Below, piece after piece: positions 24,781 to 33,344 of a stretch of 38,745 nt of DNA. The notes under the pieces were generated by a model. That model was given only the letters and a program-made list of their open reading frames with translations, had not been told where the DNA came from and searched no databases. Both the position numbers and the translations under genes were made by a program. This DNA is from Kalymmatonema hyalinum WJT4-NPBG1 (GTDB taxonomy: Bacteria > Cyanobacteriota > Cyanobacteriia > Cyanobacteriales > Nostocaceae). Positions within the stretch are counted from its first letter, which is position 1, and every line of letters begins with the position of its first letter. Where the stretch lies: contig JAHHIB010000085.1 of the NCBI GenBank assembly GCA_019359075.1, positions 1-38,745 of the forward strand, in the 5' to 3' direction.

Positions 24781-25659
24781 TTAACCCTTCCCCCCTGTAA
24801 ACGTCACACTTTCAATAAAATACCGATTAAAAAATGCGTAAATAGCCAAAGCTGGTAATGTAAACACCATAGAAGCCGCCATAATATAGTTCCAATAACT
24901 AATAAGTTGACCTTTAAAAGTATTCAATCCCAAAGGAAGAGTAAACATTTCTGGATCAAATAAAATAACTATAGGTAGCAAGAAATTATTCCAACTCCCC
25001 ATAAACACAAAAACTGCCTGTGCTGCTAGTGCTGGTTTTGCTAAAGGTAGAACAATATGCCGGAAAATGCCCCAGGTATTTAATCCATCCAATTGAGCCG
25101 CTTCTTCTAATTCCTTGGGAAAATTCACGAAAAACTGCCGCATCATGAAAATGAAAGTGGCATTAACCATGCTAGGGACAATCATTCCTTGATAAGAATT
25201 TAGCCAGCCTAAAGCTTTCAAAATTAAAAATGTAGGAATGAGCGTTATTTGTGCAGGTACTGCCAACACTGCCAAAATGAGAAAGAACCAGAAGCGCTTA
25301 CCTCTAAATTGCAGCCTTGCCAAGGCATAACCTGCCATTGAATTGAACAACAAGTTTAGTAGAGTGACGGTGATAGCTATAAATACACTATTGAACAGCC
25401 AGCGGAGAAACAATGGTTCTTGGAAAAAAATTTGTTTGTAGTTGTCGAGAGTAAAGCTTTTGGGGAAGAAATTAGGTTCTCCGCTGACAATTTCAGAAAG
25501 CGGTTTAAATGACGCTGAAAGCGCCCACAAAAAGGGAATGAGGGTGATAACTGCATAGAATGTTAACAGAATGTATAGCAGTGTCTTCCAACTTGAGAAT
25601 AGACGTGTCATCATTTGAATAGTATGTTTGCCCAAGGTTAGGTTTCTCCTCACCATCAC
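24781..25659 (-). CDS. Carbohydrate ABC transporter permease, MalG-type
   Basis: The protein has 292 aa with six membrane helices. The cytoplasmic EAA loop is clear (ELEEAAQLDGLNTWGIFRHI, then VLPLAKPAL), as is the family ending FFNRYFIESVTFTGGKG. It would form the membrane pore with the MalF-type permease encoded at 26412-27320 for uptake of a sugar or related compound. The start is uncertain: ATG 25659 lacks a ribosome site, while in-frame ATG codons at residues 16-17 and a TTG at residue 9 (behind AGGAG) are alternatives. No binding protein or ATPase gene is in the window; the ATPase may be encoded elsewhere, as is common for such systems. An Uma2 gene separates it from its partner. Confidence 0.9.
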   Translation of the reverse strand: MMVRRNLTLGKHTIQMMTRLFSSWKTLLYILLTFYAVITLIPFLWALSASFKPLSEIVSGEPNFFPKSFTLDNYKQIFFQEPLFLRWLFNSVFIAITVTLLNLLFNSMAGYALARLQFRGKRFWFFLILAVLAVPAQITLIPTFLILKALGWLNSYQGMIVPSMVNATFIFMMRQFFVNFPKELEEAAQLDGLNTWGIFRHIVLPLAKPALAAQAVFVFMGSWNNFLLPIVILFDPEMFTLPLGLNTFKGQLISYWNYIMAASMVFTLPALAIYAFFNRYFIESVTFTGGKG

Positions 25660-25715
25660 CCAGCTTCAAAGGATAAGAACTCATGAGTTAGTGTGTTCAA
25701 CGACATAAACACACC

Positions 25716-26366
25716 TTAAATATTTTTGCTCATGATTTCTCTGACCCAAGCCCGAAAAGCTCTCATAGTCTTGTTTCTACCCACAGTTTTGCACTGTTGA
25801 AGATATTCAGGAATGACTTGCAGGAGGGGGAAATTAGGAAAGGTTGGGCTAGAGGTAGACTCAATATATTTACCGTTTTGCAAAACATTAATTTGTAGTT
25901 TGCCTTTTTGAAAGCCCCACAATTCGGGTACTGCTAATGCTTCATAGATACTAGGGTGGGTGCGGGAAGCCACATCAATTTCTAACGCTAAATCTGGGGG
26001 TGGATCTACTGTTAAGTCAAGTCTGTCTATGCCTCGAACGGCTGCTTCATTTTGGATATAAAAACAGTTGTCAGGTTCGATGCCTTTGTTCATTAATTGA
26101 TTTTTAAAAGTTGTAGAACCTAAAGGCAAAAATTCAATATCTAGTTCTTCAAGGAGAATTTCCACAAAGTTAGTAATAAAGACTTTATTAATTTCATGTT
26201 CAGGTAGTGGTGTCATGATTTCCAGCATTCCATTTTCATAGGCTACCCTGGCGGCACGATGTTCTCCTAATTCTTCTAGAATGGCTTCAAATTCTTGCCA
26301 ACTCACATCTCTTAACAGTACTTTCTGTCCTGGTGGGACTTCTAATCGCTTCAGTTCCAATAACAT
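25716..26366 (-). CDS. Uma2-family (DUF820) putative endonuclease
   Basis: The protein has 216 aa from ATG 26364-26366, chosen because GGAG lies 6 nt upstream; the ATG four codons earlier has no ribosome site. The fold is the PD-(D/E)XK-like Uma2 type: a start region LRDVSWQEFEAILEELGEH, MTPLPEHE, the acidic centre EPDNCFYI and DLALEIDVASRTHPS, then ELWGF. The family is hugely expanded in cyanobacteria and its physiological role is not established; nuclease activity is predicted from the fold. It is inserted between two permease genes of one ABC transporter on the same strand, 56 nt from one and 45 nt from the other, so it probably belongs to their transcript. Confidence 0.9.
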   Translation of the reverse strand: MLLELKRLEVPPGQKVLLRDVSWQEFEAILEELGEHRAARVAYENGMLEIMTPLPEHEINKVFITNFVEILLEELDIEFLPLGSTTFKNQLMNKGIEPDNCFYIQNEAAVRGIDRLDLTVDPPPDLALEIDVASRTHPSIYEALAVPELWGFQKGKLQINVLQNGKYIESTSSPTFPNFPLLQVIPEYLQQCKTVGRNKTMRAFRAWVREIMSKNI

Positions 26367-26411
26367 TTTTGTCTCCATTAGAAATAAATAGTTTAGGCTA
26401 GGAACCTTGTA

Positions 26412-27320
26412 TTAAATTTTTTCGCCTCCAAAAAATCGGCGTTGAACTACAGTGACAACAATAATAACTGCTGCAAGCAAAAAGGCGATCGCCGCCGCAT
26501 AACCCATCTGCAAGTTACGAAACACAGCTTGATATATCAGTAAAACTACGGTAAGCGTGGCGTTGTTTGGTCCGCCAGTGCCGTTAGAAAAAATGTAAGA
26601 TTGGTCAAACAGTTGAAAAGTACCAATCACTCCCATCGTTATCACAAAGAAGGTCACAGGTCTGAGCATGGGAATCGTAATATGAATAAATTGCTGCCAG
26701 CTATTTGCGCCATCCAACTCTGCTGCTTCGTAGAGAGAACGGGGAATGTCCTGCAACGCCGCCAGGTAAATCACCATATAAAACGGTGCAGTTGACCAAA
26801 TATTCATGATCATGATGCCTTTAAGCGCAACTGCTGGATCTCCCAACCAGTTGTAAGTAGGTAGCCCTACAAAAGCGAGAAAATCATTAAGCAACCCATT
26901 GGTGTTGTAAATCCACATGAAAATCAGCGTCAAAACGGCTGAAGAGGTGACTGTCGGCAAAAAGTAAAGGATACGCCACCAGTTTTTCCCGCGAATGCCG
27001 GAGTTTAAAGTTACTGCCAGAATTAAAGCTAGAACTGTTTGACTTGGCACCACAATGGCAACGTATTGTGCCGTATTTCTTAAAGCAATCCAAACCCGTT
27101 CATCTTCAACTAGTCGCGTGAAGTTGCGAAAGCCAATAAATTGGTACTCAATACTGCCAAGAAGTTGAACTTTGTGCAGAGAAAGAAAAACAGCCCAGAG
27201 AATGGGTAGCACCACAAACATACCCAACACCAAAATGGTTGGCATCATAAATAGATACCCAGCCAAGTCTTCTGTTATGTTTGACTTGGCGTTTCTCCGT
27301 CGCCTTCTAGCTTCAATCAC
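26412..27320 (-). CDS. Carbohydrate ABC transporter permease, MalF-type
   Basis: The protein has 302 aa from GTG 27318-27320, chosen because GGAGG lies 7 nt upstream; the frame could begin at ATG 27353 (313 aa). A basic N-terminus (EARRRRRNAKS) precedes six membrane helices. The EAA loop reads LYEAAELDGANSWQQFIHIT then IPMLRP. With the MalG-type partner it forms the pore of a sugar-type importer in the plasma membrane. It is first in the minus-strand permease-Uma2-permease unit. The upstream 500 nt has no gene on this strand, so the binding protein is missing from its usual place. Substrate unknown. Confidence 0.9.
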   Translation of the reverse strand: MIEARRRRRNAKSNITEDLAGYLFMMPTILVLGMFVVLPILWAVFLSLHKVQLLGSIEYQFIGFRNFTRLVEDERVWIALRNTAQYVAIVVPSQTVLALILAVTLNSGIRGKNWWRILYFLPTVTSSAVLTLIFMWIYNTNGLLNDFLAFVGLPTYNWLGDPAVALKGIMIMNIWSTAPFYMVIYLAALQDIPRSLYEAAELDGANSWQQFIHITIPMLRPVTFFVITMGVIGTFQLFDQSYIFSNGTGGPNNATLTVVLLIYQAVFRNLQMGYAAAIAFLLAAVIIVVTVVQRRFFGGEKI

Positions 27321-27836
27321 AAATGCACCTCCGAACTTATCCTGCACCAACATAGCTGTAGCGATCGCTGCTGCATGATTATTTCTCGTAACTCCTGAGA
27401 GGAATGCGATTCTAAGAAGTTTGATGAGCAGTTTGAACTTTGACTATATGCAAACTTGTCTCATTTTGAATAATTCTTGATTTGGTTTCATCATTATTAA
27501 TAATTGAAAAGACAAACATAGTATTATTTAAGGAATCGTTAATGATGTTTAAGTTCTATTTTTTTAGTAAAAATAACTAAGAACTCTGGATTTAAAACAG
27601 TAATAATTTTATTTTTTTAAGAAAAATGTTTGAACAAAAAATAGGTTATCTTATAATCATATAAATGCCTTTTGATGCCAAATTTTAAATAAGTCTTAAC
27701 AAAAAGAATAGCAAAAGAAACGTCAAGGTAATCAAAAGATTTCTCATTGTAATTGAGTAGTAATATTTTATAGGCTTTTGCATAAATGCACAATTTATCA
27801 AATCAAGAATACTTGATTCTTGATTTCTAATTATTT
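27321..27836. other. Intergenic region between divergent ABC permease and ScyD/E-like genes
   Basis: Very AT-rich with no credible gene. It must hold divergent promoters. The only clear structure is a 10-bp hairpin AATCAAGAAT/ATTCTTGATT at 27801-27825, 11 nt before the ATG of the first ScyD/E-like gene; it could hinder translation or mark a regulatory site. Confidence 0.5.
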
Positions 27837-29039
27837 ATGTCTTTTCTGAAGAAATCAGCTTTTAGCTTTGCAGCTCTTACTTTTTGTTTTGCTGTTGTTC
27901 TTGAAACAAAACCAGCTGCTGCTACGACGGTTAGTGTAATTGCTGAGGGTCTTGATAACGTCAGAGGTCTTAGCTTTGGTCCTGACGGTAGTCTCTACGT
28001 CACACAAGCAGGTGTGGGAGGAGACCAGCTATGTAGTGCATCATTTACTTTCCCAGGCCAGCAAGCTTGTATTGGTCCGAGTGGTGCTGTAACAAGAATT
28101 AAGGACGGTAAGCAAGAGCGTGTTCTCACAAATTTGCCGTCTTACGCATTATCACCCACTAGCAATCAGGGAATTGGCGCTAATGACATCCAATTTGATG
28201 CAGCTGGAAATCCTTACCTTCTCATTGGTCTTTCTGCTGGTGTAAATTACAACAATACACCCTTAAATTCTCCGAATTTTGGAGAGCTATATAAAGTTGA
28301 CTTTAACACCGGTGCGTTGACAAGTATTGCCGATATTTCCAGCTATGAATTCGCCAAGGATCCGACTGTGCTTTTACCTAATGGTGCGGTAGGTAGCAAT
28401 CCTTACTCTTTTACAATTGACGGTGATACTGCTTATATTGCAAATGCAAATAGGAACGAGGTTTTAAGTGTAAACCTTGATGGTAGTAATTTAAAGACAC
28501 TTGTTGAGTTTCCCGATCAAACCCTCACTACTCCCACGCAAGAGATTAAATATCAAGCAGTACCCACAGGTGTCGCAATTGGTCCGGATCAGGCTTTATA
28601 TGTCAGCCAGTTAACAGGTGTTCCGATCCCAGAAGGTAAAGCAAATATCTTTCGTGTTGGAGAAGATGGTAAAGCAACAGTTTATGCTGATGGCTTTACG
28701 CAACTGACTGACTTGGCTTTCGATACTGAAGGCAATTTATATGCCTTACAATTTGCCAATGAGGCATTTTATAAGGGGAATTTGGATGGTTCACTGATCC
28801 AAATAGCTCCTGATGGAACTCGTAGAACTCTCGTGAGTGGTAATGGACTAGAGTCGGCTACTGCTCTGACTATAGGTCCTGATGGTGCAGTTTATGTTTC
28901 CAGTAAAGGCGATCGCCCGGTCGTTGGACAAGTCCTGAGAATTGATCCAAAAGCAATTCCTGAATCAAGTTCTGCATTGGGCGTACTAGCGTTTGGTGCT
29001 TTAGGAGCGGGTTCGTTTCTGACGCGCAAACGCAGATAG
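27837..29039 (+). CDS. ScyD/ScyE-like secreted beta-propeller protein, copy 1, PEP-CTERM-like tail
   Basis: The protein has 400 aa. A signal peptide covers residues 1-29 (FAALTFCFAVVLETKPAAA). The mature part is built of NHL/SGL-like propeller blades: DNVRGLSFGPDGSLYVTQAG, GANDIQFDAAGNPYLLIGL, PTGVAIGPDQALYVSQLTG, TDLAFDTEGNLYALQF and ATALTIGPDGAVYVSSKGD. A cysteine pair (C61 and C76 or nearby) may form a disulfide. The tail IPESSSALGVLAFGALGAGS then RKRR is a PEP-CTERM-like sorting signal with the motif degraded to PES. ScyD and ScyE accompany scytonemin synthesis but their catalytic role is uncertain. No scyABC genes are in the window, so function here is unknown. It is first of three tandem copies. 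No strong ribosome site; a hairpin precedes the ATG. Confidence 0.85.
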   Translation: MSFLKKSAFSFAALTFCFAVVLETKPAAATTVSVIAEGLDNVRGLSFGPDGSLYVTQAGVGGDQLCSASFTFPGQQACIGPSGAVTRIKDGKQERVLTNLPSYALSPTSNQGIGANDIQFDAAGNPYLLIGLSAGVNYNNTPLNSPNFGELYKVDFNTGALTSIADISSYEFAKDPTVLLPNGAVGSNPYSFTIDGDTAYIANANRNEVLSVNLDGSNLKTLVEFPDQTLTTPTQEIKYQAVPTGVAIGPDQALYVSQLTGVPIPEGKANIFRVGEDGKATVYADGFTQLTDLAFDTEGNLYALQFANEAFYKGNLDGSLIQIAPDGTRRTLVSGNGLESATALTIGPDGAVYVSSKGDRPVVGQVLRIDPKAIPESSSALGVLAFGALGAGSFLTRKRR

Positions 29040-29192
29040 AGGTTGGTCAACTGCGGACAATGCCCACTCAACAAGCGCCATATTTAAAAAATAAGCCTCT
29101 GTATGAGGTTGGTACGTATTGCCATCCTTACTGTAGATGTTTTTTTTCAGCCAGTTAAAAAGCGACCTATAATTCTGGCACCTGATTGCCGT

Positions 29193-30437
29193 ATGCGTTT
29201 ATCTCTACTTTCTAAATCAGCTATAAGCTTTGCAGCTTTTACTTTTTGTTTTGCTGCTGTTCTTGAAACAAAACCAGCTGCTGCTACGACGGTTAGTGTC
29301 GTTGCTGACGGTCTTGATAACGTCAGGGGTCTTAGCTTTGGTCCTGACGGTAGTCTCTACATCACAGAAGCAGGTGTAGGGGGAGATCAGCTATGCGCTC
29401 CATCCATAAATGTGCCAAACCAGATTGACTGTATTGGAACAAGTGGTGCTGTGGCGAGAATTAAGGATGGTAAGCAAGAGCGTGTTCTCACAGGTTTGCC
29501 GTCTCGGGCATTATCACCCACTAATGTTCAGGGGATTGGTGCTAACGACATCCAATTTGATGCAGCTGGAAATCCTTATCTTCTAATTGGTCTTGCTGCT
29601 AATGTAAATTACAACAATACACCTTTAAATTCTCCGAATTTTGGAGAGCTATATAAAGTTGACTTTAACACCGGTGCGTTGACAAGTATTGCGGATATTT
29701 CCAGCTATGAAATCGCCACAAATCCCAGTGGAATTTTCCCTAATGGTGACGTAGCTAGCAATCCCTATTCTTTTACAATTGGGGGTGATACTGCTTATAT
29801 CGCAAATGCAGCCGGGAACGACGTGTTAAGTGTAAAACTTGATGGCAGTAATTTGACGAAAGTCATTGCGCTTCCTGGACAAACTATAACTAATCCCGTC
29901 CCGCCAAGTGCTGATGCGCCGCCCAATCAAGTGCAAGAAATTGAAGTTGCATCAGTACCCACAGGTGTTGCGATTGGTCCTGATCAGGCTTTATATATCA
30001 GCCAATTAACAGGTGTTCCTTTCCCAGAAGGTAAAGCAAGTATCTTTCGTGTTGGATCTGATGGGAAGACAACAGTCTACGCTGATGGCTTTACGCAACT
30101 CACTGACTTGACTTTCGATACTGAAGGCAATTTGTATGCCTTACAGTATGCCAATCAGTCATATTTGAAGGGAAATTTCGATGCTTCACTGATCCAAATA
30201 GCTCCTGATGGGACTCGTACAACTCTTGTTAGTGGTAATGGACTAGAGTCGGCTACTGCTCTGACTATAGGTCCTGATGGTGCAGTTTATGTTTCCAGTA
30301 AAGGCGATCGCCCTGGAATTGGACAAGTCCTGAGGATTGATCCAAAAGCAAAAGTTCCGGAATCAAGTTCTGCATTGGGCGTACTAGGGTTTGGTGCTTT
30401 AGGAGCGGGTTCGTTTCTGGCACGTAAACGCAGATAA
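29193..30437 (+). CDS. ScyD/ScyE-like secreted beta-propeller protein, copy 2, PEP-CTERM-like tail
   Basis: The protein has 414 aa from ATG 29193. The frame stays open back to 29103, but that longer start is unlikely because the matching upstream block of copy 3 is interrupted in frame by a change in T-run length. Signal peptide, blades and cysteine pair are as in copy 1, to which it is closest over most of its length (GELYKVDFNTGALTSIADIS is shared exactly). A proline-rich insert (NPVPPSADAPPNQVQEIEV) is absent from copy 1 and longer in copy 3. The tail is KVPESSSALGVLGFGALGAG then RKRR. Likely exported and processed by an exosortase-type system located elsewhere. It shares about 95 bp of upstream DNA with copy 3. 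Confidence 0.85.
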   Translation: MRLSLLSKSAISFAAFTFCFAAVLETKPAAATTVSVVADGLDNVRGLSFGPDGSLYITEAGVGGDQLCAPSINVPNQIDCIGTSGAVARIKDGKQERVLTGLPSRALSPTNVQGIGANDIQFDAAGNPYLLIGLAANVNYNNTPLNSPNFGELYKVDFNTGALTSIADISSYEIATNPSGIFPNGDVASNPYSFTIGGDTAYIANAAGNDVLSVKLDGSNLTKVIALPGQTITNPVPPSADAPPNQVQEIEVASVPTGVAIGPDQALYISQLTGVPFPEGKASIFRVGSDGKTTVYADGFTQLTDLTFDTEGNLYALQYANQSYLKGNFDASLIQIAPDGTRTTLVSGNGLESATALTIGPDGAVYVSSKGDRPGIGQVLRIDPKAKVPESSSALGVLGFGALGAGSFLARKRR

Positions 30438-30724
30438 AGTTGGGTAAACTGCGGAACATAACTACTTGTGTATCAATTCAGTTACAGTTCAACTAGGCTT
30501 GATTAAAATAAAACTGAAAGAAATGTCAAGCCTATCAAAAGATTATTCATTGCATTCGGCATTCAGCATTCTATACGCTGTTACTAAAAATACATATCTA
30601 AACACAATTTTCACACTCAAACAATAAGCCTCTGTATGAGGTTGGTACGCATTACCATCCTTACGGTAGATGTTTTTTTCAGTCAGTTAAAAAGCGACCT
30701 ATAATTCTGACGCCTGATTGCCGT
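30438..30724. other. Intergenic spacer with a duplicated leader block
   Basis: The 96 bp at about 30629-30724 repeat the 96 bp before copy 2 (29097-29192) with a few changes, including a T-run of 7 instead of 8. The block may carry the promoter and leader of both copies. The remainder (30438-30628) is AT-rich without a gene. Confidence 0.65.
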
Positions 30725-32026
30725 ATGCGTTTCTCTCTACTTTCTAAATCAGCTTTTAGCTTTGCAGCTCTTACTTTTTGTTTTGCTGCTATTTTTGGAA
30801 CAAAACCAGCAACAGCTGCATCGTTTAGTGTTGTTGCTGACGGTCTTGATAATGTACGAGGTCTGAACTTTGGTCCTGATGGTAGTCTCTACATCACAGA
30901 GTCAGGTGTAGGAGGAGATGGGCGATGCATTCCTGGACCTAGTTTGGAAGGTCTTAACTCATGTGCTGGTACAACTGGTGCGGTGACCAGAGTTAAGGAT
31001 GGTAAACAAGAGCGTATACTGACAGGATTGCCGTCTATAGCATTAAGACCTGTTGGTGCTACAGGTGAAGGTCCTCAGGATATCCAATTTGATGCAGCAG
31101 GAAATCCTTATCTTCTGATTGGATACGGTGGAAATCCTACCATCCGCGATTTTCCTGAAAATGCTCCAGGTTGGGGACAACTCTACAAAGTAGACTTCAA
31201 CACGGGTTCGTTGACAAGTCTTGCCGATTTTGCAAGATATGAATTGGCTAATAATGCTGATGGGGAAGGTGTGCTTGACGTCAGCGGTGAAATAGCTAGC
31301 AACCCCTATGCTCTTGCAATAAAAGGTAATACTGCGTATGTTGTTGATGCTGCTGCAAACAACGTGTTAACTGTAGGACTTGATGGCAGTAACTTGACTT
31401 CGTTTGTTGTGCTTCCCAAGCAAACAATAACGAACCCAGTCTTCCCAACTCCAGGACCAGGACAGGTGCTACCACCGGAAGCGCCGCCACTTGATCAAAT
31501 ACCAGATGAAGTTGAAATTGAATCAGTACCCACAGGTGCCGCATTTGGTCCTGATGGCGCTTTGTACGTCAGCGAGTTCACGGGTTTTCCTTTCCCTGTA
31601 GGTGAAGCGCGGATCTTTCGAGTTGGATCTGATGGTGAAGTCACAGTCTACGCTGATGGCTTTACCCAACTCTCTGATTTAGAATTCGATGCCCAAGGCA
31701 ATTTGTATGCCTTACAATACTCCAATGCACCCCAATGGTTGGGCGTTGCAGATGCATCTCTGATCCAAATCGCCCCTGATGGCACTCGTACAACTCTTTT
31801 AAGTGGGAATGGTTTGGAGTCTGCTACTGCCTTGACAGTTGCTCCTGATGGTGCAGTTTATGTTTCCAGTAAAGGCGATCGCCCGGTCGTTGGGCAAGTC
31901 CTGCGGGTTGATCCAAAAGCTAAAGTCCCTGAACCAAGTGCTGTAATAGGCACAGTGGCATTTGCTAGTTTAGGACTTGTTAGCTTTCTGCAGCGCAAGC
32001 GGAAACACGTAATGGTCAATAATTGA
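30725..32026 (+). CDS. ScyD/ScyE-like secreted beta-propeller protein, copy 3, PEP-CTERM tail
   Basis: The protein has 433 aa and is the most diverged copy. The signal peptide (residues 1-31) is close to those of copies 1 and 2. Blade motifs recur (DNVRGLNFGPDGSLYITESG, PTGAAFGPDGALYVSEF, SDLEFDAQGNLYALQY). The cysteine pair is kept (GRCIPGPSLEGLNSCAG). A longer proline-rich loop (TPGPGQVLPPEAPPLDQIPD) separates two blades. The tail has a canonical motif KVPEPSAVIGTVAFASLG then QRKRKH. Near its end it shares the stretch for DRPVVGQVLR with copy 1 and not copy 2, which hints at exchange between copies. Probably secreted and sorted; no enzymatic residues can be named. Confidence 0.85.
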   Translation: MRFSLLSKSAFSFAALTFCFAAIFGTKPATAASFSVVADGLDNVRGLNFGPDGSLYITESGVGGDGRCIPGPSLEGLNSCAGTTGAVTRVKDGKQERILTGLPSIALRPVGATGEGPQDIQFDAAGNPYLLIGYGGNPTIRDFPENAPGWGQLYKVDFNTGSLTSLADFARYELANNADGEGVLDVSGEIASNPYALAIKGNTAYVVDAAANNVLTVGLDGSNLTSFVVLPKQTITNPVFPTPGPGQVLPPEAPPLDQIPDEVEIESVPTGAAFGPDGALYVSEFTGFPFPVGEARIFRVGSDGEVTVYADGFTQLSDLEFDAQGNLYALQYSNAPQWLGVADASLIQIAPDGTRTTLLSGNGLESATALTVAPDGAVYVSSKGDRPVVGQVLRVDPKAKVPEPSAVIGTVAFASLGLVSFLQRKRKHVMVNN

Positions 32027-32042
32027 TAAATCTGCTCGTATC

Positions 32043-32081
32043 GTGTTTCCTCGTTGGTCTAAAAACACAAGGAGGAAACAC
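32043..32081. terminator. Inverted repeat between copy 3 and the lyase gene
   Basis: Arms GTGTTTCCTC (32043-32052) and GAGGAAACAC (32072-32081), extended by TTG/CAA after one mismatch. It lies between convergent genes and could end both transcripts, although the T-tract is weak. Confidence 0.6.
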
Positions 32082-32111
32082 TCAAGGGAGTTTTTAGATG
32101 AAAAATGCTTT

Positions 32112-32651
32112 CTAATCTATTCTCTTTTCCAAATATTGACCAATCATCAACTGTTCGCCAGCACGAGAGATAATAGATTGGCGCGTGCGGTATTTGCTGC
32201 CAATCAGCTTTAACTCTTCCTCAAACACTGAACCGTTGTATTCAGTCCGCAAACACAATGTTTTGGGGTTGGGGAAGTGATACTCCGCGGTGACAGGTTT
32301 GGTTGTGGCAAAACCGCGATCGCGATACAAAATATTTCCTAAAGCACCAAATAGTGTTGAACCTTTAGACTCCTTCCTTCCCGTTACAGTATTCTCACTT
32401 TCCCAAGTCACTTCAGCGCCACAGACCAAACTGACTGTATCAGATAGACCGTGCATTTGAGCTAGCTTTTGCAATTCATCGCATCCGGCTGTCAAAAACC
32501 GAATGGTAATCATACTCACCATTTCCTTGGTTTCTCCATCCGGTAGTGTATAGTAGCGCCGTTCCGAACGCCACTTACCGACTGATTCTTGAAAAAACTC
32601 CGCCAGTAGAGATTCGTCAGCAACTTGTGTCAGTTTGAGCGGTGATGTCAC
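32112..32651 (-). CDS. Phycobiliprotein lyase, CpcS/CpeS family
   Basis: The protein has 179 aa. The family pattern is clear: FFQESVGKWRSERRYYTL near the start, VTWESENTVTGRKESKGSTL in the centre, RDRGFATTKPVTAEYHF, and LRTEYNGSVFEEELKLIGSK then RTRQSIISR near the end, a lipocalin-like barrel. These lyases attach phycocyanobilin or related bilins to cysteine (classically Cys-84) of phycobiliprotein subunits. Whether this is the CpcS, CpcU or CpeS type cannot be decided by eye. The start is GTG 32649-32651 with AGGAAGGA upstream. No phycobiliprotein genes adjoin it. It is convergent with the ScyD/E-like array. Confidence 0.9.
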   Translation of the reverse strand: MTSPLKLTQVADESLLAEFFQESVGKWRSERRYYTLPDGETKEMVSMITIRFLTAGCDELQKLAQMHGLSDTVSLVCGAEVTWESENTVTGRKESKGSTLFGALGNILYRDRGFATTKPVTAEYHFPNPKTLCLRTEYNGSVFEEELKLIGSKYRTRQSIISRAGEQLMIGQYLEKRID

Positions 32652-33344
32652 TGGTATCCTTCCTCACGTAAAGGGAATTTGTCATCGGCTCTGAGACTAG
32701 CTACACTATCTGTGTCCCAAATACCAGATATCGTTACTTTTCTTAAGATTATCTTTATTTTACGAGAATTGCTGATATTTTTGCTACAAGACTACAAGCA
32801 AGCATTTTTATTTTTTTGACAACTATCTAAAGTAAGAAAGCAAGACTGAAAAATTTGGTTTTTCCAAATTATGAAATATTGCAGTTGTGGGAACCAATAG
32901 ACAGAAAGACTCGTCTTTATACATAAACCTTGCTTCCGCAGACATGATTTCTTGTCTTGCTGACTACCGATTAGTAAGCTAGCTTCTGCGTGTCTACGTC
33001 TGTAAAGTTGCCCTTGCAAACGACATGAGATAGCTGACCCTGAGGCAGAGTCAAGGAAAATTAAAAAATAGTTATAATAACTTCAACAAAAATTGCACCA
33101 CTTTACGTAAAAATCGCTTTGTCCGGCAAAACTGCAGGAGGTAAAAAGGGCATTTGTCCTCTTTATGTATGAATTGTATTAACGTTTACTTAGGATGCTA
33201 AGTTTTAGAGAATCGAATTATTGTCTTAACCCAAAACTGCCCTAACAGGAGCGTGAGTAGGTGGTTTTGGAAGGAAATCAGCAGCTTAAAGTACCACATA
33301 GCAAAAGGCAGAAAAACAGCGATTGTTTTTTGAAACAGCTAACA
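32652..33344. other. Gene-free region upstream of the efflux operon
   Basis: No supported gene. A hairpin AATTTGG/CCAAATT (32852-32870) is followed on the minus strand by TTTTTC and resembles a weak terminator. The 75-codon minus-strand frame at 32792-33019 overlaps it and has no convincing composition. The right part carries the efflux promoter; an alternative GTG start of the adaptor lies at 33261 behind AGGAG. Confidence 0.5.

Noticed and set aside
29103-29192. 30-codon N-terminal extension of ScyD/E-like copy 2
   Set aside because: It lies in a leader block duplicated before copy 3, where the T-run change breaks the frame; the signal peptide begins at 29193.
27837-32026. Calling the array a scytonemin biosynthesis cluster
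   Set aside because: No scyA, scyB or scyC genes are in the window; only ScyD/E-like proteins are present.
32792-33019. 75-codon minus-strand frame upstream of the efflux operon
   Set aside because: Crosses a terminator-like hairpin, has no ribosome site and no protein-like pattern.
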